Shown here piece after piece: positions 1 to 12,000 of a stretch of 64,000 nucleotides of DNA. The stretch spans positions 95,582,852-95,646,851 of the forward strand of contig NC_134401.1 in the NCBI RefSeq assembly GCF_050003625.1, in the 5' to 3' direction. Source of the stretch: Haematobia irritans (taxonomy: Eukaryota > Arthropoda > Insecta > Diptera > Muscidae). The stretch's first letter is position 1. Each line of letters begins with the position of its first letter. A program made the translations under genes and the position numbers. The notes below the pieces were generated by a model. That model made no database searches, was not told the origin of the DNA, and saw only the letters and a list, made by a program, of their open reading frames with translations.

Positions 1-125
1 TTTTCGCTCTAGGACGCATATTTAAAGAGATATGGTCAAAAGAAGTTTTTCATATAAAAATTTCAATTTTTTTAGGTTTTGGGTGGATTTTTGAATTTTT
101 TGAGGGTGGTCACGAATTATCGTCC
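1..125 (+). repeat. Representative satellite monomer (A-type)
   Basis: This is the first complete unit and a usable reference. In monomer coordinates, 1-16 is the GC-richer box (TTTTCGCTCTAGGACG), 17-27 the A-type block GCATATTTAAR, 28-41 is RGAGATATGGYCAAAA, 46-50 is T5, 52-63 is ATATAAAAATTT, 67-73 is T7, 74-86 is AGGTTTTGGGTGG, 88-92 is T5, 96-101 is T6, 102-115 is GAGGGTGGTCACGA and 116-125 is ATTATCGTCC. The commonest form has AAGG and GGCC; this copy has the rarer AAAG and GGTC, a pair of changes that usually travel together (for example near 2400, 4150 and 13110). G+C is about 33%. Confidence 0.92.
38..101. other. Phased A/T-tract segment of the monomer (example)
   Basis: Runs of four or more A or T are centred near monomer positions 39.5, 48, 59.5, 70, 78.5, 90 and 98.5. 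The mean spacing is about 9.8 bp, close to one helical turn. Phased A-tracts are known to curve DNA, so this half of each monomer is predicted to be bent. Most monomers keep the arrangement, with the T7 run varying by one or two bases. Curvature is inferred, not measured. Confidence 0.65.
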
Positions 126-141
126 TTTTCGCTCTAGGACG
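121..141. other. Dyad element of the monomer box (example)
   Basis: CGTCCT at 121-126 and AGGACG at 136-141 are perfect inverted repeats separated by the 9-nt loop TTTCGCTCT. The element spans the junction between consecutive monomers as numbered here and recurs in nearly every unit. The loop variants CGCTGT, TGCTCT and GCGCTAT keep both arms. Occasional copies break an arm, for example CTAAGACG at 10467 and 51865, or AGGATGC at 12594 and 21257. Short dyads are reported for several centromeric satellites. Whether this one forms a cruciform or binds a protein is unknown. Confidence 0.75.
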
Positions 142-250
142 CATATTTAAGGAGATATGGCCAAAATAAGTTTTTCATATAAAAATTTCAATTTTTTTAG
201 GTTTTGGGTGGATTTTTGAATATTTTGAGGGTGGTCACGAATTATCGTCC

Positions 251-375
251 TTTTTGCTCTAGGACGCTTAGTTTAGGAGATATGGCCAAAAGAAGTTTTT
301 CATATAAAAATTTCAATTTTTTTAGGATTTGGGTGGATTTTTCAATTTTTTGATGGTGGTCACAAATTATCATCC
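251..375 (+). repeat. Example with B-type box, GATGG body (variant monomer)
   Basis: This unit shows the second major set of variants: box TTTTTGCTCT rather than TTTTCGCTCT, GCTTAGTTTAGG instead of GCATATTTAAGG, GGATTTGGG instead of GGTTTTGGG, and TTCAATTTTTTGATGG instead of TTGAATTTTTTGAGGG. It ends in CACAAATT instead of CACGAATT. It carries AAAAGAAG, whereas most units with the GCTTAG block carry AAAATAAG (for example at 667, 1915 and 6055). It follows a unit with TTGAATATTTTGAGGG, and that ordered pair recurs many times, so these are inherited variant combinations rather than random mutations. Confidence 0.85.
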
Positions 376-1934
376 TTTTCGCTCTAGGACGCATATTTAA
401 GGAGATATGGCTAAAAGAAGTTTTTCATATAAAAATTTCAATTTTTTTTAGGTTTTGGGTGGATTTTTGAATTTTTTGAGGGTGGTCACGAATTATCGTC
501 CTTTTCGCTCTAGGACGCATATTTAAGGAGATATGGCCAAAAGAAGTTTTTCATATAAAAATTTCAATTTTTTTAGGTTTTGGGTGGATTTTTGAATATT
601 TTGAGGGTGGTCACGAATTATCGTCCTTTTTGCTCTAGGACGCTTAGTTTAGGAGATATGGCCAAAATAAGTTTTTCATATAAAAATTTCAATTTTTTTA
701 GGATTTGGGTGGATTTTTCAATTTTTTGATGGTGGTCACGAATTATCGTCCTTTTCGCTCTAGGACGCTTAGTTTAGGAGATATGGCCAAAATAAGTTTT
801 TCATATAAAAATTTCAATTTTTTTAGGTTTTGGGTGGATTTTTGAATTTTTTGAGGGTGGTCACGAATTATTGTCCTTTTCGCTCTAGGACGCTTAGGTT
901 AGGAGATATGGCCAAAATAAGTTTTTCATATAAAAATTAAATTTTTTTTAGGTTTTGGGTGGATTTTTCAATTTTTTGATGGTGGTCACTAATTATCGTC
1001 CTTTTCGCTCTAGGACGCATATTTAAGGAGATATGGCCAAAATAAGTTTTTCATATAAAAATTTCAATTTTTTTAGGTTTTGGGTGGATTTTTCAATTTT
1101 TTGAGGGTGGTCACGAATTATCGTCCTTTTCGCTCTAGGACGCTTAGTTTAGGAGATATGGCCAAAATAAGTTTTTCATATAAAAATTTCAATTTTGTTA
1201 GGATTTGGGTGGATTTTTCAATTTTTTGATGGTGGTCACGAATTATTGTCCTTTTCGCTCTAGGACGTATATTTAAGGAGATATGGCCAAAAGAAGTTTT
1301 TCATATGAAAATTTCATTTTTTTTAGGTTTTGGGTGGATTTTTGAATTTTTTGAGGGTGGTCGCGAATTATCGTCCTTTTCGCTCTAGGACGCATATTTA
1401 AGGAGATATGGCCAAAAGAAGTTTTTCATATAAAAATTTCAATTTTTTTAGGTTTTGGGTGGATTTTTGAATTTTTTGAGGGTGGCACGAATTATCGTCC
1501 TTTGCGCTATAGGACGCATATTTAAGGAGATATGGCCAAAAGAAGTTTTTCATATAAAAATTTCAATTTTTTTAGGTTTGGGTGGATTTTTGAATTTTTT
1601 GAGGGTGGTCACGAATTATCGTCCTTTTCGCTCTAGGACGCTTAGTTTAGGAGATATGGCCAAAATAAGTTTTTCATATAAAAATTTCAATTTTTTTAGG
1701 TTTTGGGTGGATTTTTCAATTTTTTGATGGTGGTCACGAATTATCGTCCTTTTCGCTCTAGGACGCATATTTAAGGAGATATGGCCAAAAGAAGTTTTTC
1801 ATATAAAAATTAAATTTGTTTTAGGTTTTGGGTGGATTTTTGAATATTTTGAGGGTGGTCACGAATTATCGTCCTTTTTGCTCTAGGACGCTTAGTTTAG
1901 GAGATATGGCCAAAATAAGTTTTTCATATAAAAA

Positions 1935-3684
1935 TTTCAATTTTTTTAGGATTTGGGTGGATTTTTCAATTTTTTGATGGTGGTCACAAATTATCGTCCT
2001 TTTCGCTCTAGGACGCATATTTAAGGAGATATGGCTAAAAGAAGTTTTTCATATAAAAATTTCAATTTTTTTAGGTTTTGGGTGGATTTTTGAATTTTTT
2101 GAGGGTGGTCACGAATTATCGTCCTTTTCGCTGCAGGACGCATATTTAAGGAGATATGGCCAAAAGAAGTTTTTCATATAAAAATTTCAATTTTTTTAGG
2201 TTTTGGGTGGATTTTTCAATTTTTTGATGGTGGTCACGAATTATCGTCCTTTTCGCTGTAGGACGCATATTTAAGGAGATATGGCCAAAAGAAGTTTTTC
2301 ATATAAAAATTTCATTTTTTTTTAGGTTTTGGGTGGATTTTTCAATTTTTTGATGGTGGTCACGAATTATCGTCCTTTTCGCTCTAGGACGCATATTTAA
2401 AGAGATATGGTCAAAAGAAGTTTTTCATATAAAAATTTCAATATTTTTAGGTTTTGGGTGGATTTTTGAATTTTTTGAGGGTGGTCACGAATTATCGTCC
2501 TTTTCGCTCTAGGACGCTTAGTTTAGGAGATATGGCCAAAATAAGTTTTTCATATAAAAATTTCAATTTTTTTAGGATTTGGGTGGATTTTTCAATTTTT
2601 TGATGGTGGTCACGAATTATCGTCCTTTTCGCTCTAGGACGCATATTTAAGGAGATATGGCTAAAAGAAGTTTTTCATATGAAAATTTCATTTTTTTAGG
2701 ATTTGGGTGGATTTTTGAATTTTTTGAGGGTGGTCACGAATTATCGTCCTTTTCGCTCTAGGACGCATATTTAAGGAGATATGGCCAAAAGAAGTTTTTT
2801 CATATAAAAATTTCAATTTTTGTAGGTTTTGGGTGGATTTTTGAATATTTTCAGGGTGGTCACGAATTATCGTCCTTTTCGCTCTAGGACGCATATTTAA
2901 GGAGATATGGCTAAAAGAAGTTTTTCATATAAAAATTTCAATTTTTTTAGGTTTTGGGTGGATTTTTGAATTATTTGAGGGTGGTCACGAATTATCGTCC
3001 TTTTCGCTCTAGGACGCTTAGTTTAGGAGATATGGCCAAAATAAGTTTTTCATATAAAAATTTCAATTTTTTTAGGTTTTGGGTGGATTTTTGAATTTTT
3101 TGAGGGTGGTCACGAATTATCGTCCTTTTCGCTCTAGGACGCTTAGTTTAGGAGATATGGCCAAAATAAGTTTTTCATATAAAAATTTCAATTTTTTAGG
3201 TTTTGGGTGGATTTTTGAATATTTTGAGGGTGGTCACGAATTATCGTCCTTTTCGCTCTAGGACGCATATTTAAGGAGATATGGCCAAAAGAAGTTTTTC
3301 ATATAAAAATTTCAATTTTTTTAGGATTTGGGTGGATTTTTCAATTTTTTGATGGTGGTCACGAATTATCGTCCTTTTCGCTCTAGGACGCATATTTAAG
3401 GAGATATGGCCAAAAGAAGTTTTTCATATAAAAATTAAATTTTTTTTAGGTTTTGGGTGGATTTTTGAATTTTTTGAGGGTGGTCACGAATTATCGTCCT
3501 TTTCGCTCTAGGACGCATATTTAAGGAGATATGGCCAAAAGAAGTTTTTCATATAAAAATTTCAATTTTTTTAGGATTTGGGTGGATTTTTCAATTTTTT
3601 GATGGTGGTCACAAATTATCGTCCTTTTCGCTCTAGGACGCATATTTAAGGAGATATGGCTAAAAGAAGTTTTTCATATAAAAA
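1935..3684 (+). repeat. 1,750-bp tandem duplication, copy 1 (14 monomers)
   Basis: Private variants in this block recur exactly 1,750 bp later. CTGCAGGACG at 2131 recurs at 3881, and CAATATTTTTAGG near 2440 recurs near 4190. The GAATATTTTCAGGG variant near 2845 recurs near 4594, where the offset is 1,749 because copy 1 has one extra T at about 2787. The left edge lies between about 1930 and 1950, because the preceding unit is B-type here but A-type at the equivalent place near 3640. Fourteen monomers form the unit. Confidence 0.88.
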
Positions 3685-5434
3685 TTTCAATTTTTTTAGG
3701 ATTTGGGTGGATTTTTCAATTTTTTGATGGTGGTCACAAATTATCGTCCTTTTCGCTCTAGGACGCATATTTAAGGAGATATGGCTAAAAGAAGTTTTTC
3801 ATATAAAAATTTCAATTTTTTTAGGTTTTGGGTGGATTTTTGAATTTTTTGAGGGTGGTCACGAATTATCGTCCTTTTCGCTGCAGGACGCATATTTAAG
3901 GAGATATGGCCAAAAGAAGTTTTTCATATAAAAATTTCAATTTTTTTAGGTTTTGGGTGGATTTTTCAATTTTTTGATGGTGGTCACGAATTATCGTCCT
4001 TTTCGCTGTAGGACGCATATTTAAGGAGATATGGCCAAAAGAAGTTTTTCATATAAAAATTTCATTTTTTTTTAGGTTTTGGGTGGATTTTTCAATTTTT
4101 TGATGGTGGTCACGAATTATCGTCCTTTTCGCTCTAGGACGCATATTTAAAGAGATATGGTCAAAAGAAGTTTTTCATATAAAAATTTCAATATTTTTAG
4201 GTTTTGGGTGGATTTTTGAATTTTTTGAGGGTGGTCACGAATTATCGTCCTTTTCGCTCTAGGACGCTTAGTTTAGGAGATATGGCCAAAATAAGTTTTT
4301 CATATAAAAATTTCAATTTTTTTAGGATTTGGGTGGATTTTTCAATTTTTTGATGGTGGTCACGAATTATCGTCCTTTTCGCTCTAGGACGCATATTTAA
4401 GGAGATATGGCTAAAAGAAGTTTTTCATATGAAAATTTCATTTTTTTAGGATTTGGGTGGATTTTTGAATTTTTTGAGGGTGGTCACGAATTATCGTCCT
4501 TTTCGCTCTAGGACGCATATTTAAGGAGATATGGCCAAAAGAAGTTTTTCATATAAAAATTTCAATTTTTGTAGGTTTTGGGTGGATTTTTGAATATTTT
4601 CAGGGTGGTCACGAATTATCGTCCTTTTCGCTCTAGGACGCATATTTAAGGAGATATGGCTAAAAGAAGTTTTTCATATAAAAATTTCAATTTTTTTAGG
4701 TTTTGGGTGGATGTTTGAATTATTTGAGGGTGGTCACGAATTATCGTCCTTTTCGCTCTAGGACGCTTAGTTTAGGAGATATGGCCAAAATAAGTTTTTC
4801 ATATAAAAATTTCAATTTTTTTAGGTTTTGGGTGGATTTTTGAATTTTTTGAGGGTGGTCACGAATTATCGTCCTTTTCGCTCTAGGACGCTTAGTTTAG
4901 GAGATATGGCCAAAATAAGTTTTTCATATAAAAATTTCAATTTTTTAGGTTTTGGGTGGATTTTTGAATATTTTGAGGGTGGTCACGAATTATCGTCCTT
5001 TTCGCTCTAGGACGCATATTTAAGGAGATATGGCCAAAAGAAGTTTTTCATATAAAAATTTCAATTTTTTTAGGATTTGGGTGGATTTTTCAATTTTTTG
5101 ATGGTGGTCACGAATTATCGTCCTTTTCGCTCTAGGACGCATATTTAAGGAGATATGGCCAAAAGAAGTTTTTCATATAAAAATTAAATTTTTTTTAGGT
5201 TTTGGGTGGATTTTTGAATTTTTTGAGGGTGGTCACGAATTATCGTCCTTTTCGCTCTAGGACGCATATTTAAGGAGATATGGCCAAAAGAAGTTTTTCA
5301 TATAAAAATTTCAATTTTTTTAGGATTTGGGTGGATTTTTCAATTTTTTGATGGTGGTCACAAATTATCGTCCTTTTCGCTCTAGGACGCATATTTAAGG
5401 AGATATGGCTAAAAGAAGTTTTTCATATAAAAAT
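3685..5434 (+). repeat. 1,750-bp tandem duplication, copy 2 (14 monomers)
   Basis: This copy follows copy 1 directly. Differences seen are few: one T fewer near 4537, and TGGATGTTTGAATT near 4709 where copy 1 has TGGATTTTTGAATT. After about 5440 the order of variants departs from copy 1, which sets the right edge. The near identity implies a recent event, since monomers inside the unit differ from one another much more. Confidence 0.88.
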
Positions 5435-7874
5435 TTCAATTTTTTTAGGTTTTGGGTGGATTTTTGAATATTTTGAGGGTGGTCACGAATTATCGTCCTT
5501 TGCGCTATAGGACGCATATTTAAGGAGATATGGCCAAAAGAAGTTTTTCATATAAAAATTTAAATTTTTTTTAGGTTTTGGGTGGATTTTTCAATTTTTT
5601 GATGGTGGTCACGAATTATCGTCCTTTTCGCTGTAGGACGCATATTTAAGGAGATATGGCCAAAAGAAGTTTTTCATACAAAAATTTCATTTTTTTTAGG
5701 TTTTGGGTGGATTTTTCAATTTTTTGATGGTGGTCACGAATTATCGTCCTTTTCGCTCTAGGACGCATATTTAAAGAGATATGGTCAAAAGAAGTTTTTC
5801 ATATAAAATTTCCATTTTTTTTAGGTTTTGGGTGGATTTTTTAATTTTTTGAGGGTGGTCACGAATTATCGTCCTTTTCGCTCTAGGACGCATATTTAAG
5901 GAGATATGGCCAAAATAAGTTTTTCATATAAAAATTTCAATTTTTTTAGGTTTTGGGTGGATTTTTGAATATTTTGAGGGTGGTCACGAATTATCGTCCT
6001 TTTTGCTCTAGGACGCTTAGTTTAGGAGATATGGCCAAAATAAGTTTTTCATATAAAAATTTCAATTTTTTTAGGTTTTGGGTGGATTTTTCAATTTTTT
6101 GATGGTGGTCACGAATTATCGTCCTTTTCGCTCTAGGACGCATATTTAAGGAGATATGGCCAAAAGAAGTTTTTCATATGAAAATTTCATTTTTTTTAGG
6201 TTTTGGGTGGATTTTTGAATTTTTTGAGGGTGGTCACGAATTATCGTCCTTTTCGCTCTAGGACGCATATTTAAGGAGATATGGCCAAAAGAAGTTTTTC
6301 ATATAAAAATTTCAATTTTGTTAGGTTTTGGGTGGATTTTTGAATTTTTTGAGGGTGGTCACGAATTATCGTCCTTTTCGCTCTAGGACGCTTAGTTTAG
6401 GAGATATGGCCAAAATAAGTTTTTCATATAAAAATTTCAATTTTTTAAGGTTTTGGGTGGATTTTTGAATTTTTTGAGGGTGGTCACGAATTATCGTCCT
6501 TTTCGCTTTAGGACGCTTAGTTTAGGAGATATGGCCAAAATAAGTTTTTCATATAAAAATTTCAATTTTTTTAGGTTTTGGGTGGATTTTTGAATATTTT
6601 GAGGGTGGTCACGAATTATCGTCCTTTTTGCTCTAGGACGCTTAGTTTAGGAGATATGGCCAAAATAAGTTTTTCATATAAAAATTTCAATTTTTTTAGG
6701 ATTTGGGTGGATTTTTCAATTTTTTGATGGTGGTCACGAATTATCGTCCTTTTCGCTCTAGGACGCATATTTAAGGAGATATGGCCAAAAGAAGTTTTTC
6801 ATATAAAAATTTCAATTTTTTTAGGTTTTGGGTGGATTTTTGAATTTTTTGAGGGTGGTCACGAATTATCGTCCTTTGCGCTATAGGACGCATATTTAAG
6901 GAGATATGGCCAAAAGAAGTTTTTCATATAAAAATTTCAATTTTTTTAGGTTTTGGGTGGATTTTTGAATTTTTTGAGGGTGGCACGAATTATCGTCCTT
7001 TGCGCTATAGGACGCATATTTAAGGAGATATGGCCAAAAGAAGTTTTTCATATAAAAATTTCAATTTTTTTAGGTTTTGGGTGGATTTTTGAATTTTTTG
7101 AGGGTGGTCACGAATTATCGTCCTTTTCGCTCTAGGACGCTTAGTTTAGGAGATATGGCCAAAATAAGTTTTTCATATAAAAATTTCAATTTTTTTAGGT
7201 TTTGGGTGGATTTTTGAATATTTTCAGGGTGGTCACGAATTATCGTCCTTTTCGCTCTAGGACGCATATTTAAGGAGATATGGCCAAAAGAAGTTTTTCA
7301 TATAAAAATTAAATTTTTTTTAGGTTTTGGGTGGATTTTTGAATTTTTTGAGGGTGGTCACGAATTATCGTCCTTTTCGCTCTAGGACGCTTAGTTTAGG
7401 AGATATGGCCAAAATAAGTTTTTCATATAAAAATTTAAATTTTTTTAGGATTTGGGTGGATTTTTCAATTTTTTGATGGTGGTCACGAATTATCGTCCTT
7501 TTCGCTCTAGGACGCATATTTAAGGAGATATGGCCAAAAGAAGTTTTTCATATAAAAATTTCAATTTTTTTTAGGTTTTGGGTGGATTTTTGAATATTTT
7601 CAGGGTGGTCACGAATTATCGTCCTTTTCGCTCTAGGGCGCATATTTAAGGAGATATGGCCAAAAGAAGTTTTTCATATAAAAATTTCAATTTTTGTAGG
7701 TTTTAGGTGGATTTTTGAATATTTTCAGGGTGGTCACGAATTATCGTCCTTTTCGCTTTAGGACGCATATTTAAGGAGATATGGCTAACAGAAGTTTTTC
7801 ATATAAAAATTTCAATTTTTTTAGGTTTTGGGTGGATTTTTGAATTTTTTGAGGGTGGTCACGAATTATCGTCC

Positions 7875-8065
7875 TTTGCGCTATAGGACGCATATTTAAG
7901 GAGATATGGCCAAAAGAAGTTTTTCATATAAAAATTTCAATTTTATTATCGTCCTTTTTGCTTTAGAAGATATGGCCAAAAGAAGTTTTTCATATAAAAA
8001 TTTAAATTTTTTTAGGTTTTGGGTGGATTTTTGAATTTTTTGAGGGTGGTCACGAATTATCGTCC
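7875..8065 (+). repeat. Two truncated monomers (80 and 111 bp)
   Basis: The unit at 7875-7954 runs from CAATTTT straight into ATTATCGTCC, losing about 45 bp of the G-rich half. The next, 7955-8065, reads TTTGCTTTAGAAGATATGG and lacks the GGACGCATATTTAAGG segment, so its dyad right arm is gone. Two adjacent deletions suggest one complex event. I found no second copy of this pair in the window. Confidence 0.85.
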
Positions 8066-8940
8066 TTTTCGCTCTAGGACGCTTAGTTTAGGAGATATTG
8101 CCAAAATAAGTTTTTCATATAAAAATTTCAATTTTTTTAGGTTTTGGGTGGATTTTTGAATATTTTGAGGGTGGTCACGAATTATCGTCCTTTTTGCTCT
8201 AGGACGCTTAGTTTAGGAGATATGGCCAAAATAAGTTTTTCATATAAAAATTTCATTTTTTTCTGGATTTGGGTGGATTTTTCAATTTTTTGATGGTGGT
8301 CACGAATTATCGTCCTTTTCGCTCTAGGACGCATATTTAAGGAGATATGGCCAAAAGAAGTTTTTCATATAAAAATTTCAATTTTTTTAGGTTTTGGGTG
8401 GATTTTTGAATTTTTTGAGGGTGGTCACGAATTATGGTCCTTTTCGCTCTAGGACGCATATTTAAGGAGATATGGCCAAAAGAAGTTTTTCATATAAAAA
8501 TTTCAATTTTTTTAGGATTTGGGTGGATTTTTCAATTTTTTGATGGTGGTCACAAATTGTCGTCCTTTTCGCTCTAGGACGCATATTTAAGGAGATATGG
8601 TCAAAAGAAGTTTTTCATATAAAAATTTAAATTTTTTTAGGTTTTGGGTGGATTTTTGAATTTTTTGAGGGTGGTCACGAATTATCGTCCTTTTCGCTGT
8701 AGGACGCATATTTAAGGAGATATCGCCAAAAGAAGTTTTTCATATAAAAATTTCAATTTTTTTAGGTTTTGGGTGGATTTTTGAATTTTTTGATGGTGGT
8801 CACGAATTATTGTCCTTTTCGCTGTAGGACGCATATTTAAGGAGATATGGTCAAAAGAAGTTTTTCATATAAAAATTTAAATTTTTTTAGGTTTTGGGTG
8901 GATTTTTGAATTTTTTGAGGGTGATCACGAATTATCGTCC

Positions 8941-9082
8941 TTTTCGCTCTAGGACGCATATTTAAAGAGATATGGTCAAAAGAAGTTTTTCATATAAAAA
9001 TTTCAATTTTTTTAGGTTTTTGGGTGGATTTGGTTTTGGGTGGATTTTTGAATTTTTTGAGGGTGGTCACGAATTATCGTCC
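8941..9082 (+). repeat. 142-bp monomer with 17-bp internal duplication
   Basis: The monomer reads AGGTTTTTGGGTGGATTTGG and then GTTTTGGGTGGATTTTTG: the GGTTTTGGGTGGATTT core is partly duplicated, adding 17 bp. The same structure is at 13082-13223, 53355-53496 and 63461-63602. Each is preceded by the AAAGAG...GGTC pair, so they share one ancestor. Confidence 0.88.
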
Positions 9083-12000
9083 TTTTCGCTCTAGGACGCA
9101 TATTTAAAGAGATATGGCCAAAATAAGTTTTTCATATAAAAATTTCAATTTTTTTAGGTTTTGGGTGGATTTTTGAATATTTTGAGGGTGGTCACGAATT
9201 ATCGTCCTTTTCGCTCTAGGACGCTTAGTTTAGGAGATATGGCCAAAATAAGTTTTTCATATAAAAATTTCAATTTTTTTAGGATTTGGGTGGATTTTTC
9301 AATTTTTTGATGGTGGTCACGAATTATCGTCCTTTTCGCTCTAGGACGCATATTTAAGGAGATATGGCCAAAAGAAGTTTTTCATATGAAAATTTCATTT
9401 TTTTTAGGATTTGGGTGGATTTTTGAATTTTTTGAGGGTGGTCACGAATTATCGTCCTTTTCGCTCTAGGACGCATATTTAAGGAGATATGGCCAAAAGA
9501 AGTTTTTCATATAAAAATTTCAATTTTTTTAGGTTTTGGGTGGATTTTTGAATATTTTGAGGGTGGTCACGAATTATCGTCCTTTTCGCTCTAGGACGCA
9601 TATTTAAGGAGATATGGCCAAAATAAGTTTTTCATATAAAAATTTCAATTTTTTTAGGATTTGGGTGGATTTTTCAATTTTTTGATGGTGGTCACGAATT
9701 ATCGTCCTTTTCGCTCTAGGACGCATATTTAAGGAGATATGGCCAAAAGAAGTTTTTCATATGAAAATTTCATTTTTTTTAGGTTTTGGGTGGATTTTTG
9801 AATTTTTTGAGGGTGGTCACGAATTATCGTCCTTTTCGCTCTAGGACGCATATTTAAGGAGATATGGCCAAAATAAGTTTTTCATATAAAAATTTCAATT
9901 TTTTTAGGTTTTGGGTGGATTTTTGAATTTTTTGAGGGTGGTCACGAATTATCGTCCTTTTCGCTCTAGGACGCATATTTAAGGAGATATGGCCAAAAGA
10001 AGTTTTTCATATAAAAATTTCAATTTTTTTAGGTTTTGGGTGGATTTTTGAATTTTTTGAGGGTGGTCACGAATTATCGTCCTGTGCGCTATAGGACGCA
10101 TATTTAAGGAGATATGGCCAAAATAAGTTTTTCATATAAAAATTTCAATTTTTTTAGGTTTTGGGTGGATTTTTGAATATTTTGAGGGTGGTCACGAATT
10201 ATCGTCCTGTTTGCTCTAGGACGCTTAGTTTAGGAGATATGGCCACAATAAGTTTTTCATATAAAAATTTCATTTTTTTTAGGAGTTGGGTGGATTTTTA
10301 AATTTTTTGATGGTGGTCACGAATTATCGTCCTTTTCGCTCTAGGACGCATATTTAAGGAGATATGGCCAAAAGAAGTTTTTCATATAAAAATTAAATTT
10401 TTTTTAGGTTTTGGGTGGATTTTTGAATTTTTTGAGGGTGGTCACGAATTATCGTCCTTTTCGCTCTAAGACGCATATTTAAGGAGATATGGCCAAAATA
10501 AGTTTTTCATATAAAAATTTCAATTTTTTTAGGATTTGGGTGGATTTTTCAATTTTTTGATGGTGGTCACGAATTATCGCCCTTTTCGCTCTAGGACGCA
10601 TATTTAAGGAGATATGGCCAAAAGAAGTTTTTCATATAAACATTTCAATTTTTTTAGGTTTTGGGTGGATTTTTGAATATTTTGAGGGTGGTCACGAATT
10701 ATCGTCCTTTTCGCTCTAGGACGCATATTTAAGGAGATATGACCAAAAGAAGTTTTTCATATAAAAATTTAAATTTTTTTAGGTTTTGGGTGGATTTTTG
10801 AATTTTTTGAGGGTGGTCACGAATTATCGTCCTTTGCGCTATAGGACGCATATTTAAGGAGATATGGCCAAAAGAAGTTTTTCATATGAAAATTTCAATT
10901 TTTTTAGGTTTTGGGTGGATTTTTGAATTTTTTGAGGGTGGTCACGAATTATCGTCCTTTTCGCTCTAGGACGCTTAGTTTAGGAGATATGGCCAAAATA
11001 AGTTTTTCATATAAAAATTTCAATTTTTTTAGGTTTTGGGTGGATTTTTGAATTTTTTGAGGGTGGTCACGAATTATCGTCCTTTTCGCTCTAGGACGCT
11101 TAGTTTAGGAGATATGGCCAAAATAAGTTTTTCATATAAAAATATCAATTTTTTTAAGGTTTTGGTGGATTTTTGAATTTTTTGAGGGTGGTCACGAATT
11201 ATCGAACTTTTTGCTCTAGGACGCTTAGTTTAGGAGATATGGCCAAAATAAGTTTTTCATATAAAAATTTCAATTTTTTTAGGATTTGGGTGGATTTTTC
11301 AATTTTTTGATGGTGGTCACGAATTATCGTCCTTTTCGCTCTAGGACGCATATTTAAGGAGATATGGCCAAAAGAAGTTTTTCATATAAAAATTAAATTT
11401 TTTTTAGGTTTTGGGTGGATTTTTGAATTTTTTGAGGGTGGTCACGAATTATCGTCCTTTTCGCTCTGGGACGCATATTTAAGGAGATATGGCCAAAAGA
11501 AGTTTTTCATATAAAAATTTCAATTTTTTTAGGATTTGGGCGGATTTTTCAATTTTTTGATGGTGGTCACGAATTATCGTCCTTTTCGCTCTAGGACGCA
11601 TATTTAAGGAGATATGGCTAAAAGAAGTTTTTCATATAAAAATTTCAATTTTTTTAGGTTTTGGGTGGATTTTTGAATTTTTTGAGGGTGGTCACGAATG
11701 ATTGTCCTTTTCGCTGTAGGACGCATATTTAAGGAGATATGGCCAAAAGAAGTTTTTCATATAAAAATTTAAAATTTTTTAGGTTTTGGGTGGATTTTTC
11801 AATTTTTTGATGGTGGTCACGAATTATCGTCCTTTTCGCTGTAGGACGCATATTTAAGGAGATATGGCCAAAAGAAGTTTTTCATATAAAAATTTCATTT
11901 GTTTAGGTTTTGGGTGGATTTTTCAATTTTTTGATGGTGGTCACGAATTATCGTCCTTTTCGCTCTAGGACGCATATTTAAAGAGATATGGTCAAAAGAA

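Larger units (their letters stand above)
1..1934 (+). repeat. Mixed A/B satellite monomers, left part
   Basis: This stretch contains about 15 ordinary monomers and no gene. A-type and B-type units alternate irregularly. Near 1484 a 2-bp loss gives GGTGGCACGAATT just before a GCGCTATA box; the same combination recurs near 6982, about 5.5 kb (44 monomers) away, suggesting a shared older ancestor. A CATATGAAAATTTC variant is at 1303. Confidence 0.9.

Noticed and set aside
148..160. AAGGAGATATGG resembling a ribosome binding site before ATG
   Set aside because: The spacing to ATG is only two bases, the frame normally stops after about 20 codons, and the context is a eukaryotic-type satellite with the motif in nearly every unit.
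176..187. CATATAAAAATT resembling a TATA box
   Set aside because: Present in nearly every 125-bp unit with no gene downstream. AT-rich satellites produce this by composition.
1455..1727. 90-codon open frame on the + strand, the longest seen
   Set aside because: It is satellite sequence read across monomers, opened by a 2-bp loss near 1484 and a 1-bp loss near 1579. The 125-bp period shifts frame every unit, the product is a low-complexity F/I/K-rich repeat, and no homologous domain is visible.
2688..2894. 68-codon open frame on the - strand
   Set aside because: Reverse translation of the same monomers, lengthened by one extra T near 2787 that the near-identical second copy (from about 4437) lacks. 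A real gene would not depend on that base.
7900..8070. Mobile element insertion at the broken monomers
   Set aside because: All bases there are satellite sequence. The irregularities are deletions, with no target-site duplication or foreign sequence.
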